Source of the DNA: an uncultured cyanobacterium
GTDB taxonomy: Bacteria > Cyanobacteriota > Cyanobacteriia > Phormidesmidales > Phormidesmidaceae
Reading direction: 5' to 3'
Length of the DNA: 5,915 nt
Assembly (NCBI GenBank): GCA_938029995.1
Contig: CALHGI010000613.1
Span: 1-5,915 of the forward strand
The number at the start of each line of letters is the position of its first letter. Position 1 is the first letter of the stretch. This document shows positions 1 to 5,915 of this stretch, one piece after another. The translations under genes were made by a program, and so were the position numbers. Below the pieces are notes generated by a model. It had not been told where the DNA came from. It ran no database searches and saw only the letters and a program-made list of their open reading frames with translations.

Positions 1-1
1 G

Positions 2-1609
2 CCCCCCCCCGCTAGCGAAGCCCAGGTCTATCCCTTCCACATCGAAGTTAGCCAAGCCGAAGCGCCCATCGTGCAACAGGCCGGCACCCTAACCCTATTG
101 CCCACGGGCTGGGTCGAATTTTCCTGTGTGGCCGATGCTACCCAGCAGGCGGACGGCCAAGGGGCCAGCCCCCCGGAAAAAAGCCCCCCGGAAAAAAAAC
201 CGCAACAATCCGTCCGCCACACCCTAAAATTCAACAACCAAAGTAATGTCCGGCAGACGGTGGCCATGACCCTCAACCGGGTGGATATTCCCTGGTATCG
301 AAACCTGTGGGCCAAGGTGCGCCGTCACCCCCCTACCCCCGTCAACACCACCTCCCATTTTCTGCACCTGAGCCCAGCTCAGGTCGATCTCAAAGCCGGT
401 GACCTCGCCACCATGGACCTCACCCTTTGCCCCACCTCACCGTGGCTAGGCTGGCAACGGCGGCAACGGTTCCAGCTGCGGCCCCAGCTGCACCAGACAG
501 AAATGCAGCCAACCAGCCAAACCGTGGAGCTGCTGGCAAAACCTAAAATTCCTTTTTGGGCCCAGGGTCTGGGCTTCGGTGGTTTGGTCCTCGCAGCCAT
601 GGCCGCCATCTACTGGCCCAGCGGCCATCGCGGACCCGTGAACACCGTCCAATTTGACGGCCAGGCCAATGGCCTGATTAGTGGGGCCGACGACCATACC
701 CTACATCGCTGGCAGGTGTCATCCCGACTACGGGATCAGGCCACCCTCAAAGATAGCAACAAAGCCATTCGGGTGGTGCGCTATCGCCCCCGCAACAACG
801 ACCTATTCGCCGCTGGTTTAGAAAATGGTGAAATTCAGCTATGGGATTTTCTCTCGCAACAGCCCCCCAAATCCCTCGTTTTCGAAAGGGATGATCGGGT
901 ATTTGATCTGCGGTTTAGCCATGATTCCCAAAGCCTGTTTAGCGCCCACGGCAGCGGCCTCGTGCTCCGCTGGGCCATGGACAATTTAACCGACCTAGGC
1001 AAGGGCACCACCCCCACACAACAGCAGCAGTTTGACTTTGCTATTCAATCCATGGCCCCCATTACCCATGCCAGCCCCCAGTCCCCAGTCCAGCAAACCC
1101 ATCTACTGGCCATTGGCGGACGCTTTAACCGCTTAGTCCTGTGGGACTTTGACAACAGCCAGCAACAGCAGCTGGATTATCCCATCGGCGACCCCAACCA
1201 CTATCTCTCCAGTTTAGATACGGCCGAGGCCCATTCCACCCGCCTGGCCACCGCCGACAACCAGGGGCGGATCACCCTATGGCAGCTTGAACAGTGTCTG
1301 AAAGAAGGCACGCCATGTAAACCCAGCGATCGGTGGGAAGACGGCCATGACGGTCAACCCGTCAACACCGTAGCCCTCAGCAAAGACGCCTGCCACCTAG
1401 CCAGCGGTGGCGACGATGGCCGAGTCATGCTGTGGTCCCTCAACACCACGGGGCAAGTGATGGCCCAAAAACAACTGGCCCGCTTTAAGCGCCCCGTCAA
1501 CAGCGTCGATATCCTACAGCAAGGTAAAACCCTGCTGATTGTCAGTGGCAGCGACACCCACCGGGTCAAACTCCACCGCACCAAAGCTAAGAATAAATCC
1601 TGCCCGTAG
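2..1609 (+). CDS. Membrane-anchored WD40 beta-propeller protein with N-terminal Ig-like module (5' end missing)
   Basis: The reading frame is open to the left edge; the first in-window start is a GTG at 71, but the sequence before it (FHIEVSQAE...) continues the same beta-rich module, so the true start lies upstream. Numbering from position 2, 535 residues are visible. Residues 1-180 form an Ig-like region, interrupted by a Pro/Glu/Lys linker (SPPEKSPPEKK, 56-66) and ending in a Pro-Trp motif with basic residues (146-158). Residues 184-205 are one hydrophobic helix. Residues 209-526 contain seven WD40-like blades, each ending in LHRW, IQLW, VLRW, LVLW, ITLW, VMLW or VKLH, enough for one closed propeller. 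WD40 propellers are protein-binding scaffolds; no catalytic motif is visible. Basic residues before the helix suggest the N-terminus is cytoplasmic and the propeller outside, but this is inference. It is probably the first visible gene of an operon with the next one. The specific function is unknown. Confidence 0.85.
   Translation, partial: PPPASEAQVYPFHIEVSQAEAPIVQQAGTLTLLPTGWVEFSCVADATQQADGQGASPPEKSPPEKKPQQSVRHTLKFNNQSNVRQTVAMTLNRVDIPWYRNLWAKVRRHPPTPVNTTSHFLHLSPAQVDLKAGDLATMDLTLCPTSPWLGWQRRQRFQLRPQLHQTEMQPTSQTVELLAKPKIPFWAQGLGFGGLVLAAMAAIYWPSGHRGPVNTVQFDGQANGLISGADDHTLHRWQVSSRLRDQATLKDSNKAIRVVRYRPRNNDLFAAGLENGEIQLWDFLSQQPPKSLVFERDDRVFDLRFSHDSQSLFSAHGSGLVLRWAMDNLTDLGKGTTPTQQQQFDFAIQSMAPITHASPQSPVQQTHLLAIGGRFNRLVLWDFDNSQQQQLDYPIGDPNHYLSSLDTAEAHSTRLATADNQGRITLWQLEQCLKEGTPCKPSDRWEDGHDGQPVNTVALSKDACHLASGGDDGRVMLWSLNTTGQVMAQKQLARFKRPVNSVDILQQGKTLLIVSGSDTHRVKLHRTKAKNKSCP
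168..197 (+). repeat. Two perfect 15-bp tandem units in the WD40 protein gene
   Basis: The unit GCCCCCCGGAAAAAA occurs at 168-182 and again at 183-197, and the second copy runs on into an A8 tract (192-199). The repeat is in frame and encodes SPPEK twice, forming a charged, Pro-rich linker inside the N-terminal module. Gain or loss of one unit would keep the frame, whereas slippage in the A8 tract would break it. Confidence 0.9.
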
Positions 1610-1671
1610 GCGGTCTGCGCCCGCCCATTAAACTCTCCGCCGTCCCCTCTACTCCCCCGCTCTTTGGCCCC

Positions 1672-4272
1672 ATGACCAACTTCTCCGTCCCGATGCGATC
1701 GCTACTCGACCTAGCCACCGATCTGCCTGAGGCCATCCCCTCTCAGCCCATTGGGATCATTCTCTCCTCCTCCGGAGAAGACCATGTGCTACCAGGAGAA
1801 ACCTTCATCCTCAGCACCACCATTAACAATAAGGGCAACCAGAGTGCCATTATTGACATCTATCTAGACGAGTTGCCCCCCGCTATCCACAGCTGGTGCT
1901 CCACCACCCAAACCCGCCTAGCCCTAGACCCCGGACAGGGGGAAGAAGTTGTCTTCCGCTTTGATATCCCCGCCTCGGCTCTGTCCGGGGCCTATCGCTA
2001 CCGACTGGTGGTAGATGCCCCCAACCACTACCCCGACACCCCACCCCAACGCTACGAACAAACGCTCCAGGTGTTGCCCCCCGCCCACACCATCGTGCGA
2101 GTCAATGACCCCACCTTTGCCATAGAACCCGTCAGCACCAGTGCGAGACCGGTCAAAACACCCCCAGGTCATCCCCTCCAGTTCCAAATCTATGTTTACA
2201 ACCGAGCTAACCGGGTTGATCGCTTTCGTCTCCAGTGCACAGACCTGGCCGACGACTGGATCACCGTCCACTACCCCCAAGGGTTTCAATCCCCAGGGTT
2301 AGCCGTCACAGAACCCTACTTAGACCTCAACCCAGGGGCAGAAGGGGTCATTCTGTTAACCATCACGCCCCCCCTAGGGGCCCTGGCCAGCACCCTGCTA
2401 GCCACCCTCCAGCTCAAGTCAGAAAACAACCCCGCCCTAAAGCTGCTGGATGTTCTATACATCACCATTGAACCGGTCTATCAGCTAGACACTCGGTTTC
2501 GCACCCTGGTAAGCCGCATTCAACAACAACCAGGGCTATACAGCATCCAAGCCAGCAACCAAGGCAATACGGCCAGGAGTCTAGAATTCAGCATTTTAGG
2601 CCTTGAAGATGGAGCCCTATGCGACTACCAAATCCAGCCCCAGGCCCTCACCCTGGCACCGCACCAAACCCTAGTTAGCCAAATTTCTGTTCAGCCCAAA
2701 AATCCTTGGCGGCGTCCCCTATTTGGCGGCGGGCGGATGATTAACTTTGAAGTCACCGCCACTGACCCAGAGCACAAGCCCCTGCCCGACGTGCCCATGC
2801 AGGGGCTGTTGATGTGGGAAGCCCGACCCTGGTGGCAAATTTTGCCCGTCATTTTACTGGTGTTGGGGTCATTTCTCGGGCTGATTTGGTTGGCCTGGTA
2901 TTTCTTTGTCAGGCCCCCCACACCGGCCAACATTTTACGCTTCTCCCCCGAAGATATCGCCTATGACGCAGCCCAGGGGGATACGGTCCACCTGGGGTTT
3001 GAGATTACCCATCCCAAACGAATTCAGCGCTTAGAAATGGTCGGCCTATCGGCGGACGGGGAGCTATTAAGTGGACCCTTAGTGTTTGATTTCACGGAGG
3101 GTTTACCCGCCACCCTAGAACCCCTCTGTGTAGAACAGGCCCGACAACTCACCTGTCGCAATATTCGCACAGACGCTAGGCTCGCGGGGAATTACACCTT
3201 TACCCTGGCCCTCATTCCCAAGCCCGGTCGCCATGCCACATCGGCAACAGCAACCACAATACCGGTGTCAATTGCCCCTGCTCCATTGCCCACCATCCTG
3301 CAACTGGTCCCCGCCTCAGCCCTGTATGGGGAGGCTCCACCAAAGCCCAAGGAAAAATCAGATCACACCAAAACACAGGCTGCCCCAGAATCAAAACCGC
3401 CTGGGGGCACGCCCTCAGACGAGAAAGAACCCCAGGCCACACCATTCACCCCCTTTATTCCATCCCTACCCGAAAAAGATCCCCATGTGGCCAGGGTGAA
3501 CTGGGTTGTTGATCATCCTGAACAGTTACACACCTTACATCTGATGGGCCGTAATGCCGAAGGAGCCGTGGCGACCCCCCGGTTTTCGTTTGATTTTCAA
3601 GCGGGTATCCCCAAGGAACTGACTGATTTCTGTACAGTAGACACCCAGCTAGTGTGCCAAAATGTGCCCACTAGTTTGCGGCAGGCAGGCACCTACACCT
3701 TTGAACTGGTGGCTATCCCCCAAGGAAAACAGCCCGAAGAACCCATATCTAGTCTCAGTGAACCAACCCATATTCAGGCCCGCCCCCCCCGTTTACTCAC
3801 CTTTACCCTAAATGGAGAACCGGCCCAGCCCAACTACCTGGTGCCAGTTGACGAAGGACAACCCCTAGTGAATCTGGAACTGGCCTGGGAGGTGGAGAAT
3901 AATCCGGGGACGAAGGTGATATTAATGCCCGCACCGGGGGATGTCCCAACGGAGGGGGCATTGCCCGTTCCCCTAAGCCCAGAACCCGGTGAAACATTAG
4001 TCTCTTTACAGGTGATCAATGGGGCCGGTGAACAACTGACCCGCTCCATCACCATTACCACCTACGATCCAACGCCAGAGACCCCGACCATTGTGGTCAA
4101 TACAGGAGACGCCGCTGCCGGAGATGGAACAGCGGCGGATGGGGCGGCGGAAAATGGAACAGCGGCGGATGGAACAACCGCCAATGCAGGTGGAGAAAAT
4201 GGAGGTGCACGGCCCGTGCCCAGGAGACCCGGTACGGTATCACCGCAGGAACTCCCCCCCCAGTTCCAATAA
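1672..4272 (+). CDS. Large single-pass membrane protein of Ig-like modules (COG1470-like), function unknown
   Basis: The 866-residue protein has no signal peptide and one strong transmembrane helix at about 387-413 (WWQILPVILLVLGS onward). Before it lie three beta-sandwich-like modules (about 26-136, 140-267, 271-379) of the type found in COG1470-like uncharacterised membrane proteins. After it come two related modules (about 417-520 and 604-690), each with a closely spaced Cys pair (C486/C495 and C654/C662), separated by a Pro/Lys/Glu linker (551-600). A further Ig-like module (705-799) and a low-complexity Ala/Gly/Thr/Asn/Asp tail (810-845) complete it. Basic residues before the helix (WRRPLFGGGR, 346-355) and the Cys pairs suggest the C-terminal half is outside the cytoplasm. 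The juxtamembrane module resembles that of the upstream WD40 protein (NPW versus SPW, then a basic stretch). ATG 1672 is chosen as the first in-frame ATG; it has no clear Shine-Dalgarno, and Met8 (1693) is an alternative. It is probably co-transcribed with the upstream gene; no enzymatic motif is seen. Confidence 0.85.
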   Translation: MTNFSVPMRSLLDLATDLPEAIPSQPIGIILSSSGEDHVLPGETFILSTTINNKGNQSAIIDIYLDELPPAIHSWCSTTQTRLALDPGQGEEVVFRFDIPASALSGAYRYRLVVDAPNHYPDTPPQRYEQTLQVLPPAHTIVRVNDPTFAIEPVSTSARPVKTPPGHPLQFQIYVYNRANRVDRFRLQCTDLADDWITVHYPQGFQSPGLAVTEPYLDLNPGAEGVILLTITPPLGALASTLLATLQLKSENNPALKLLDVLYITIEPVYQLDTRFRTLVSRIQQQPGLYSIQASNQGNTARSLEFSILGLEDGALCDYQIQPQALTLAPHQTLVSQISVQPKNPWRRPLFGGGRMINFEVTATDPEHKPLPDVPMQGLLMWEARPWWQILPVILLVLGSFLGLIWLAWYFFVRPPTPANILRFSPEDIAYDAAQGDTVHLGFEITHPKRIQRLEMVGLSADGELLSGPLVFDFTEGLPATLEPLCVEQARQLTCRNIRTDARLAGNYTFTLALIPKPGRHATSATATTIPVSIAPAPLPTILQLVPASALYGEAPPKPKEKSDHTKTQAAPESKPPGGTPSDEKEPQATPFTPFIPSLPEKDPHVARVNWVVDHPEQLHTLHLMGRNAEGAVATPRFSFDFQAGIPKELTDFCTVDTQLVCQNVPTSLRQAGTYTFELVAIPQGKQPEEPISSLSEPTHIQARPPRLLTFTLNGEPAQPNYLVPVDEGQPLVNLELAWEVENNPGTKVILMPAPGDVPTEGALPVPLSPEPGETLVSLQVINGAGEQLTRSITITTYDPTPETPTIVVNTGDAAAGDGTAADGAAENGTAADGTTANAGGENGGARPVPRRPGTVSPQELPPQFQ
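1695..1702. repeat. HIP1 octamer GCGATCGC
   Basis: This is one exact copy of the palindrome GCGATCGC, the HIP1 element over-represented in many cyanobacterial genomes. It lies within codons 8-11 of the Ig-like protein. I found only one exact copy in the window, plus a near match (GCGATCGG) near 1326, so it supports but does not prove a cyanobacterial origin. Confidence 0.8.
4121..4180 (+). repeat. Imperfect 30-bp tandem duplication in the low-complexity tail
   Basis: Two 30-base units (4121-4150 and 4151-4180) share the identical core ATGGAACAGCGGCGGATGG at 4124-4142 and 4154-4172. They encode decapeptides of the form GDGTAADGAA and ENGTAADGTT near the C-terminus of the Ig-like protein. The length is a multiple of three, so copy-number change would preserve the frame. 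The tail is rich in small polar residues and is probably disordered. Confidence 0.85.
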
Positions 4273-4273
4273 A

Positions 4274-4304
4274 GCCGTTGCTGATACTTTAAATCAGCAA
4301 CGGC
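4274..4304 (-). terminator. Perfect 12-bp inverted repeat between convergent operons, probable intrinsic terminator
   Basis: GCCGTTGCTGAT (4274-4285) pairs perfectly with ATCAGCAACGGC (4293-4304) around a 7-base loop. It starts two bases after the stop of the + strand Ig-like gene and lies 46 bases past the stop of the - strand BLUF gene. Read on the - strand the hairpin is followed by TTTATT, as in an intrinsic terminator; read on the + strand it is followed by CGAGGAGA with no U-tract. It therefore fits best as terminator of the BLUF operon, and for the + strand mRNA it may act as a weaker terminator or a 3'-end stabiliser. Confidence 0.75.
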
Positions 4305-4350
4305 CGAGGAGACATAAGCGTATCGCCAATTATTAACTAGCCCATATCAA

Positions 4351-4791
4351 CTAGTCCACCTCTTCGTGCCGTCGCACTAAATCATAGAGAATATTAATTA
4401 AATGCAAGCCCGCCTGTTTTGTATTCAACTCATCCGGCGACTTTAAAAGTTTATCAATCCCCAACAACATCTGGTCTTCGACCCCCGCCAGGGCCATGGA
4501 CCAATCGGAAAAGTAACGACCCTCCACAGGATTAAAATGAAGCACCTTAATCTCTGAATGCCGTGGATCGTTTTGGATCACTTCAAACAGGTCCTCCAGG
4601 GAAGCCAGGGGACCTTCAATCACTTGGCTAAAATAGCCCCCGCTATAGAGTAGGGCTCCAGTGATGCCCAACTCCGTATTTTTTGCCCGGGCTATCTTTA
4701 ATATGGATTCAATCCCTTGGACAATATTTTCCCGAGTGCCGTTAAGGGTGCTTTTACTAAAATAAGCGATGCTATATATATTACTGTTCAT
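4351..4791 (-). CDS. Short BLUF-domain blue-light photoreceptor
   Basis: This 146-residue protein (148 if read from the ATG at 4797) is one FAD-binding BLUF domain plus a C-terminal helical extension. Numbered from the 4791 start, the key positions match the family: the photoactive Tyr in YSIAYFS (Y10), Asn38 five residues before the GITG motif at 43-46, the flavin-contacting Gln in FSQVIEG (Q56), and the Trp and Met of DWSM (W97, M99). It has no fused output domain, so it should signal through a partner protein, as PixD-type short BLUF proteins do. The obvious partner is the EAL protein encoded immediately upstream, whose stop codon overlaps this start by 11 bases. ATG 4791 is preferred because AGGAG (4798-4802) lies 6 bases upstream of it, whereas it abuts the 4797 ATG with no spacer. 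The pairing recalls PapB/PapA of Rhodopseudomonas palustris. PixD itself works with the response regulator PixE, which is not seen here, so no symbol is assigned. Confidence 0.93.
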   Translation of the reverse strand: MNSNIYSIAYFSKSTLNGTRENIVQGIESILKIARAKNTELGITGALLYSGGYFSQVIEGPLASLEDLFEVIQNDPRHSEIKVLHFNPVEGRYFSDWSMALAGVEDQMLLGIDKLLKSPDELNTKQAGLHLINILYDLVRRHEEVD

Positions 4792-5915
4792 TGACATCTC
4801 CTAAATTTGAGGCAGTAGTTAAAAACTCGGGAATTTTATCGGCAGGCAGGGGTTTGCTAAAGAAATATCCCTGATACATGGGCGAGTATCCAAGCTTTTG
4901 CAGAAAATCAAGCTGGTCTTTGGTTTCAACGCCTTCAATGATTAATTCGAGGCCAATGGCGTTACTCAGGCTAGAAACCGTCCGAATCATTTGTTCCGAA
5001 ACAGGCCACTTTTCCTCATTCTTAACGTACAAGTCTGAGATAAATGATCGGTCGAGCTTAACACTATCAAAGGGGAGACTGTGCAGGTAGGTTAAGGAAG
5101 AGTAGCCGGTGCCAAAATCATCAAGGGATAGCCGACAGCCCGTCTCTTTTACCCGAAAGAATTTCTCTGGACTTTCATACATCGTCGAAGTTTCGGTTAG
5201 CTCTAACTTTAAACGATTGGGAGCAAGATTAGATTCCTCAAGGGAACGGTTAATGGTATTCATTAACATGGCAGGGCTTTGAAACTGCTTAGCAGATACA
5301 TTGACACTGATAAAAAAGTCTTTTTTAAGATTATGATGCTGCCATTGCATCACGTCCTTACAAGACTTACGCATGACCCAATCACCCAGCGTATCAATCA
5401 CGCCAATTTCTTCGGCTATGGGAATAAATTTACCAGGACTCACCCAGCCTCGTTCAGGATGATTCCATCGGATCAAAGCTTCAAAACCCACTATCGCATA
5501 ATCAATTCCAGATATAATCGGCTGATAGTGAATGGTGAATTGCCGAGAGGCGATGGCCTGGTGAAGTTCGGGCGTTTGTTTAGCAATCGAAACCCTGAGA
5601 TCATTTTCTAAGGTGTGCGCTTCTCTGGCCGCATCCAACATACCGACTTCAAAATGAGCCAAGTCCAGCTCATGGTTCTGGGCATAATGCAGGGCGATAT
5701 CGGCGGCGTGGAAAAGAGACGCAGCATCCTTGCCATCCTGGGGGTTGGCCTGCGTTATGCCTAGGGAAAGTGAGACAACGATAATGTTGCCACTGACCGC
5801 AATGGGCCGTTGAACCAGATCAAGGATTCGATCTATTACCAGGTCTAGCCTTTGTTCATCCAGGCCTTTAAACGCCAAGGCAAAATTATCACCGCTTGTT
5901 CTACCCAGGACACAA
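4781..5915 (-). CDS. GGDEF-EAL protein, probable c-di-GMP phosphodiesterase (5' end missing)
   Basis: The gene enters from the right edge, and 377 residues are visible (numbered from the first complete codon, 5914-5912). The frame is open upstream of the TTG at 5878, and that upstream part holds the GGDEF motif position, so TTG is not the start. Residues 7-11 read SGDNF instead of GGDEF, followed by the usual rest of the domain (SLSLGIT, then AADIALHYA). A diguanylate cyclase with this motif is expected to be inactive. The EAL domain (about 113-370) looks complete: EALIRW (145-150), NVSAKQF with N205, ELTE (238-241), DDFGTGYSS (265-273), KLDRSFI with K286 and D288, EGVE (327-330) and QGY with Q348. 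These are the metal- and substrate-binding residues of EAL enzymes, which hydrolyse c-di-GMP to pGpG. Any N-terminal sensory domain is outside the window. The stop overlaps the BLUF gene, implying one transcript and likely blue-light control of this enzyme. Confidence 0.93.
   Translation of the reverse strand, partial: CVLGRTSGDNFALAFKGLDEQRLDLVIDRILDLVQRPIAVSGNIIVVSLSLGITQANPQDGKDAASLFHAADIALHYAQNHELDLAHFEVGMLDAAREAHTLENDLRVSIAKQTPELHQAIASRQFTIHYQPIISGIDYAIVGFEALIRWNHPERGWVSPGKFIPIAEEIGVIDTLGDWVMRKSCKDVMQWQHHNLKKDFFISVNVSAKQFQSPAMLMNTINRSLEESNLAPNRLKLELTETSTMYESPEKFFRVKETGCRLSLDDFGTGYSSLTYLHSLPFDSVKLDRSFISDLYVKNEEKWPVSEQMIRTVSSLSNAIGLELIIEGVETKDQLDFLQKLGYSPMYQGYFFSKPLPADKIPEFLTTASNLGDVNEQ
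4798..4802 (-). promoter_or_regulatory. Shine-Dalgarno AGGAG that sets the BLUF start
   Basis: On the - strand AGGAG is followed by ATGTCA and then ATG. The site touches the first ATG (4797) directly but is 6 bases from the second (4791), which is normal spacing. It lies inside the last codons of the EAL gene, so ribosomes finishing that gene pass over it, which allows translational coupling of the two products. Confidence 0.7.

Noticed and set aside
71..73. GTG as start codon of the WD40 protein
   Set aside because: The frame is open to the window edge and the upstream residues continue the same beta-rich module, so the gene starts outside the window.
1609..1625. GGCGG / CCGCC hairpin just after the WD40 gene stop
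   Set aside because: The stem is only 5 bp with a 7-base loop and no U-tract, so it is too weak to call a terminator, and the short gap suggests the two genes share a transcript.
1924..2289. - strand 121-residue open frame inside the Ig-like gene
   Set aside because: It is a shadow of the GC-rich sense frame, with no ribosome-binding site and no protein-like motif.
2371..2380. Perfect palindrome CCCCTAGGGG
   Set aside because: It is a single 10-bp palindrome within a coding region of high C content, with no partner site, so it is expected by chance in such sequence.
4091..4336. + strand 81-residue frame with a striking MEQRRM repeat
   Set aside because: It is the out-of-frame reading of the 30-bp tandem repeat inside the Ig-like gene and runs on through the hairpin; the repeated Met pattern comes from the DNA repeat, and there is no ribosome-binding site.
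5279..5611. + strand 110-residue open frame opposite the EAL gene
   Set aside because: It lies fully antisense to the well-conserved EAL domain and its translation shows no recognisable motif.
5876..5878. TTG as start codon of the EAL protein
   Set aside because: The codons before it encode the (degenerate) GGDEF motif in the same frame, so this is an internal Leu.

Overview
The window looks like cyanobacterial chromosome, though no species can be named. The reasons are one exact HIP1 octamer (GCGATCGC), a BLUF photoreceptor gene, a GGDEF-EAL c-di-GMP protein, and large Ig-like/WD40 membrane proteins of a kind common in filamentous and other large-genome cyanobacteria. None of these is diagnostic alone. 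There is no sign of a mobile element, tRNA, rRNA or CRISPR array.

Layout: two convergent gene pairs meet near position 4300. On the + strand are a membrane-anchored WD40 beta-propeller protein (cut off by the left edge, ends at 1609) and, 62 bases later, an 866-residue membrane protein built from Ig-like modules (1672-4272). The two share the same construction: Ig-like module(s) with no visible signal peptide, one transmembrane helix, then a large C-terminal part. Their juxtamembrane modules resemble each other. They are probably co-transcribed and may act together at the envelope, but nothing in the sequence gives a specific function.

On the - strand a GGDEF-EAL protein (cut off by the right edge, reading inward from 5915 to 4781) is followed by a short BLUF blue-light sensor (4791 to 4351) whose start overlaps the upstream stop. 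The visible GGDEF motif is degenerate (SGDNF) while the EAL phosphodiesterase residues all appear present. The pair therefore reads as a blue-light-controlled c-di-GMP hydrolysis module with sensor and enzyme on separate chains, as known for PapB/PapA of Rhodopseudomonas palustris.

A perfect 12-bp inverted repeat (4274-4304) sits between the convergent pairs and probably ends the - strand transcript, perhaps both. The + strand genes are visibly more GC- and C-rich than the - strand pair. The only gene-free stretches are 1610-1671 and 4273-4350; promoters of both operons appear to lie outside the window.
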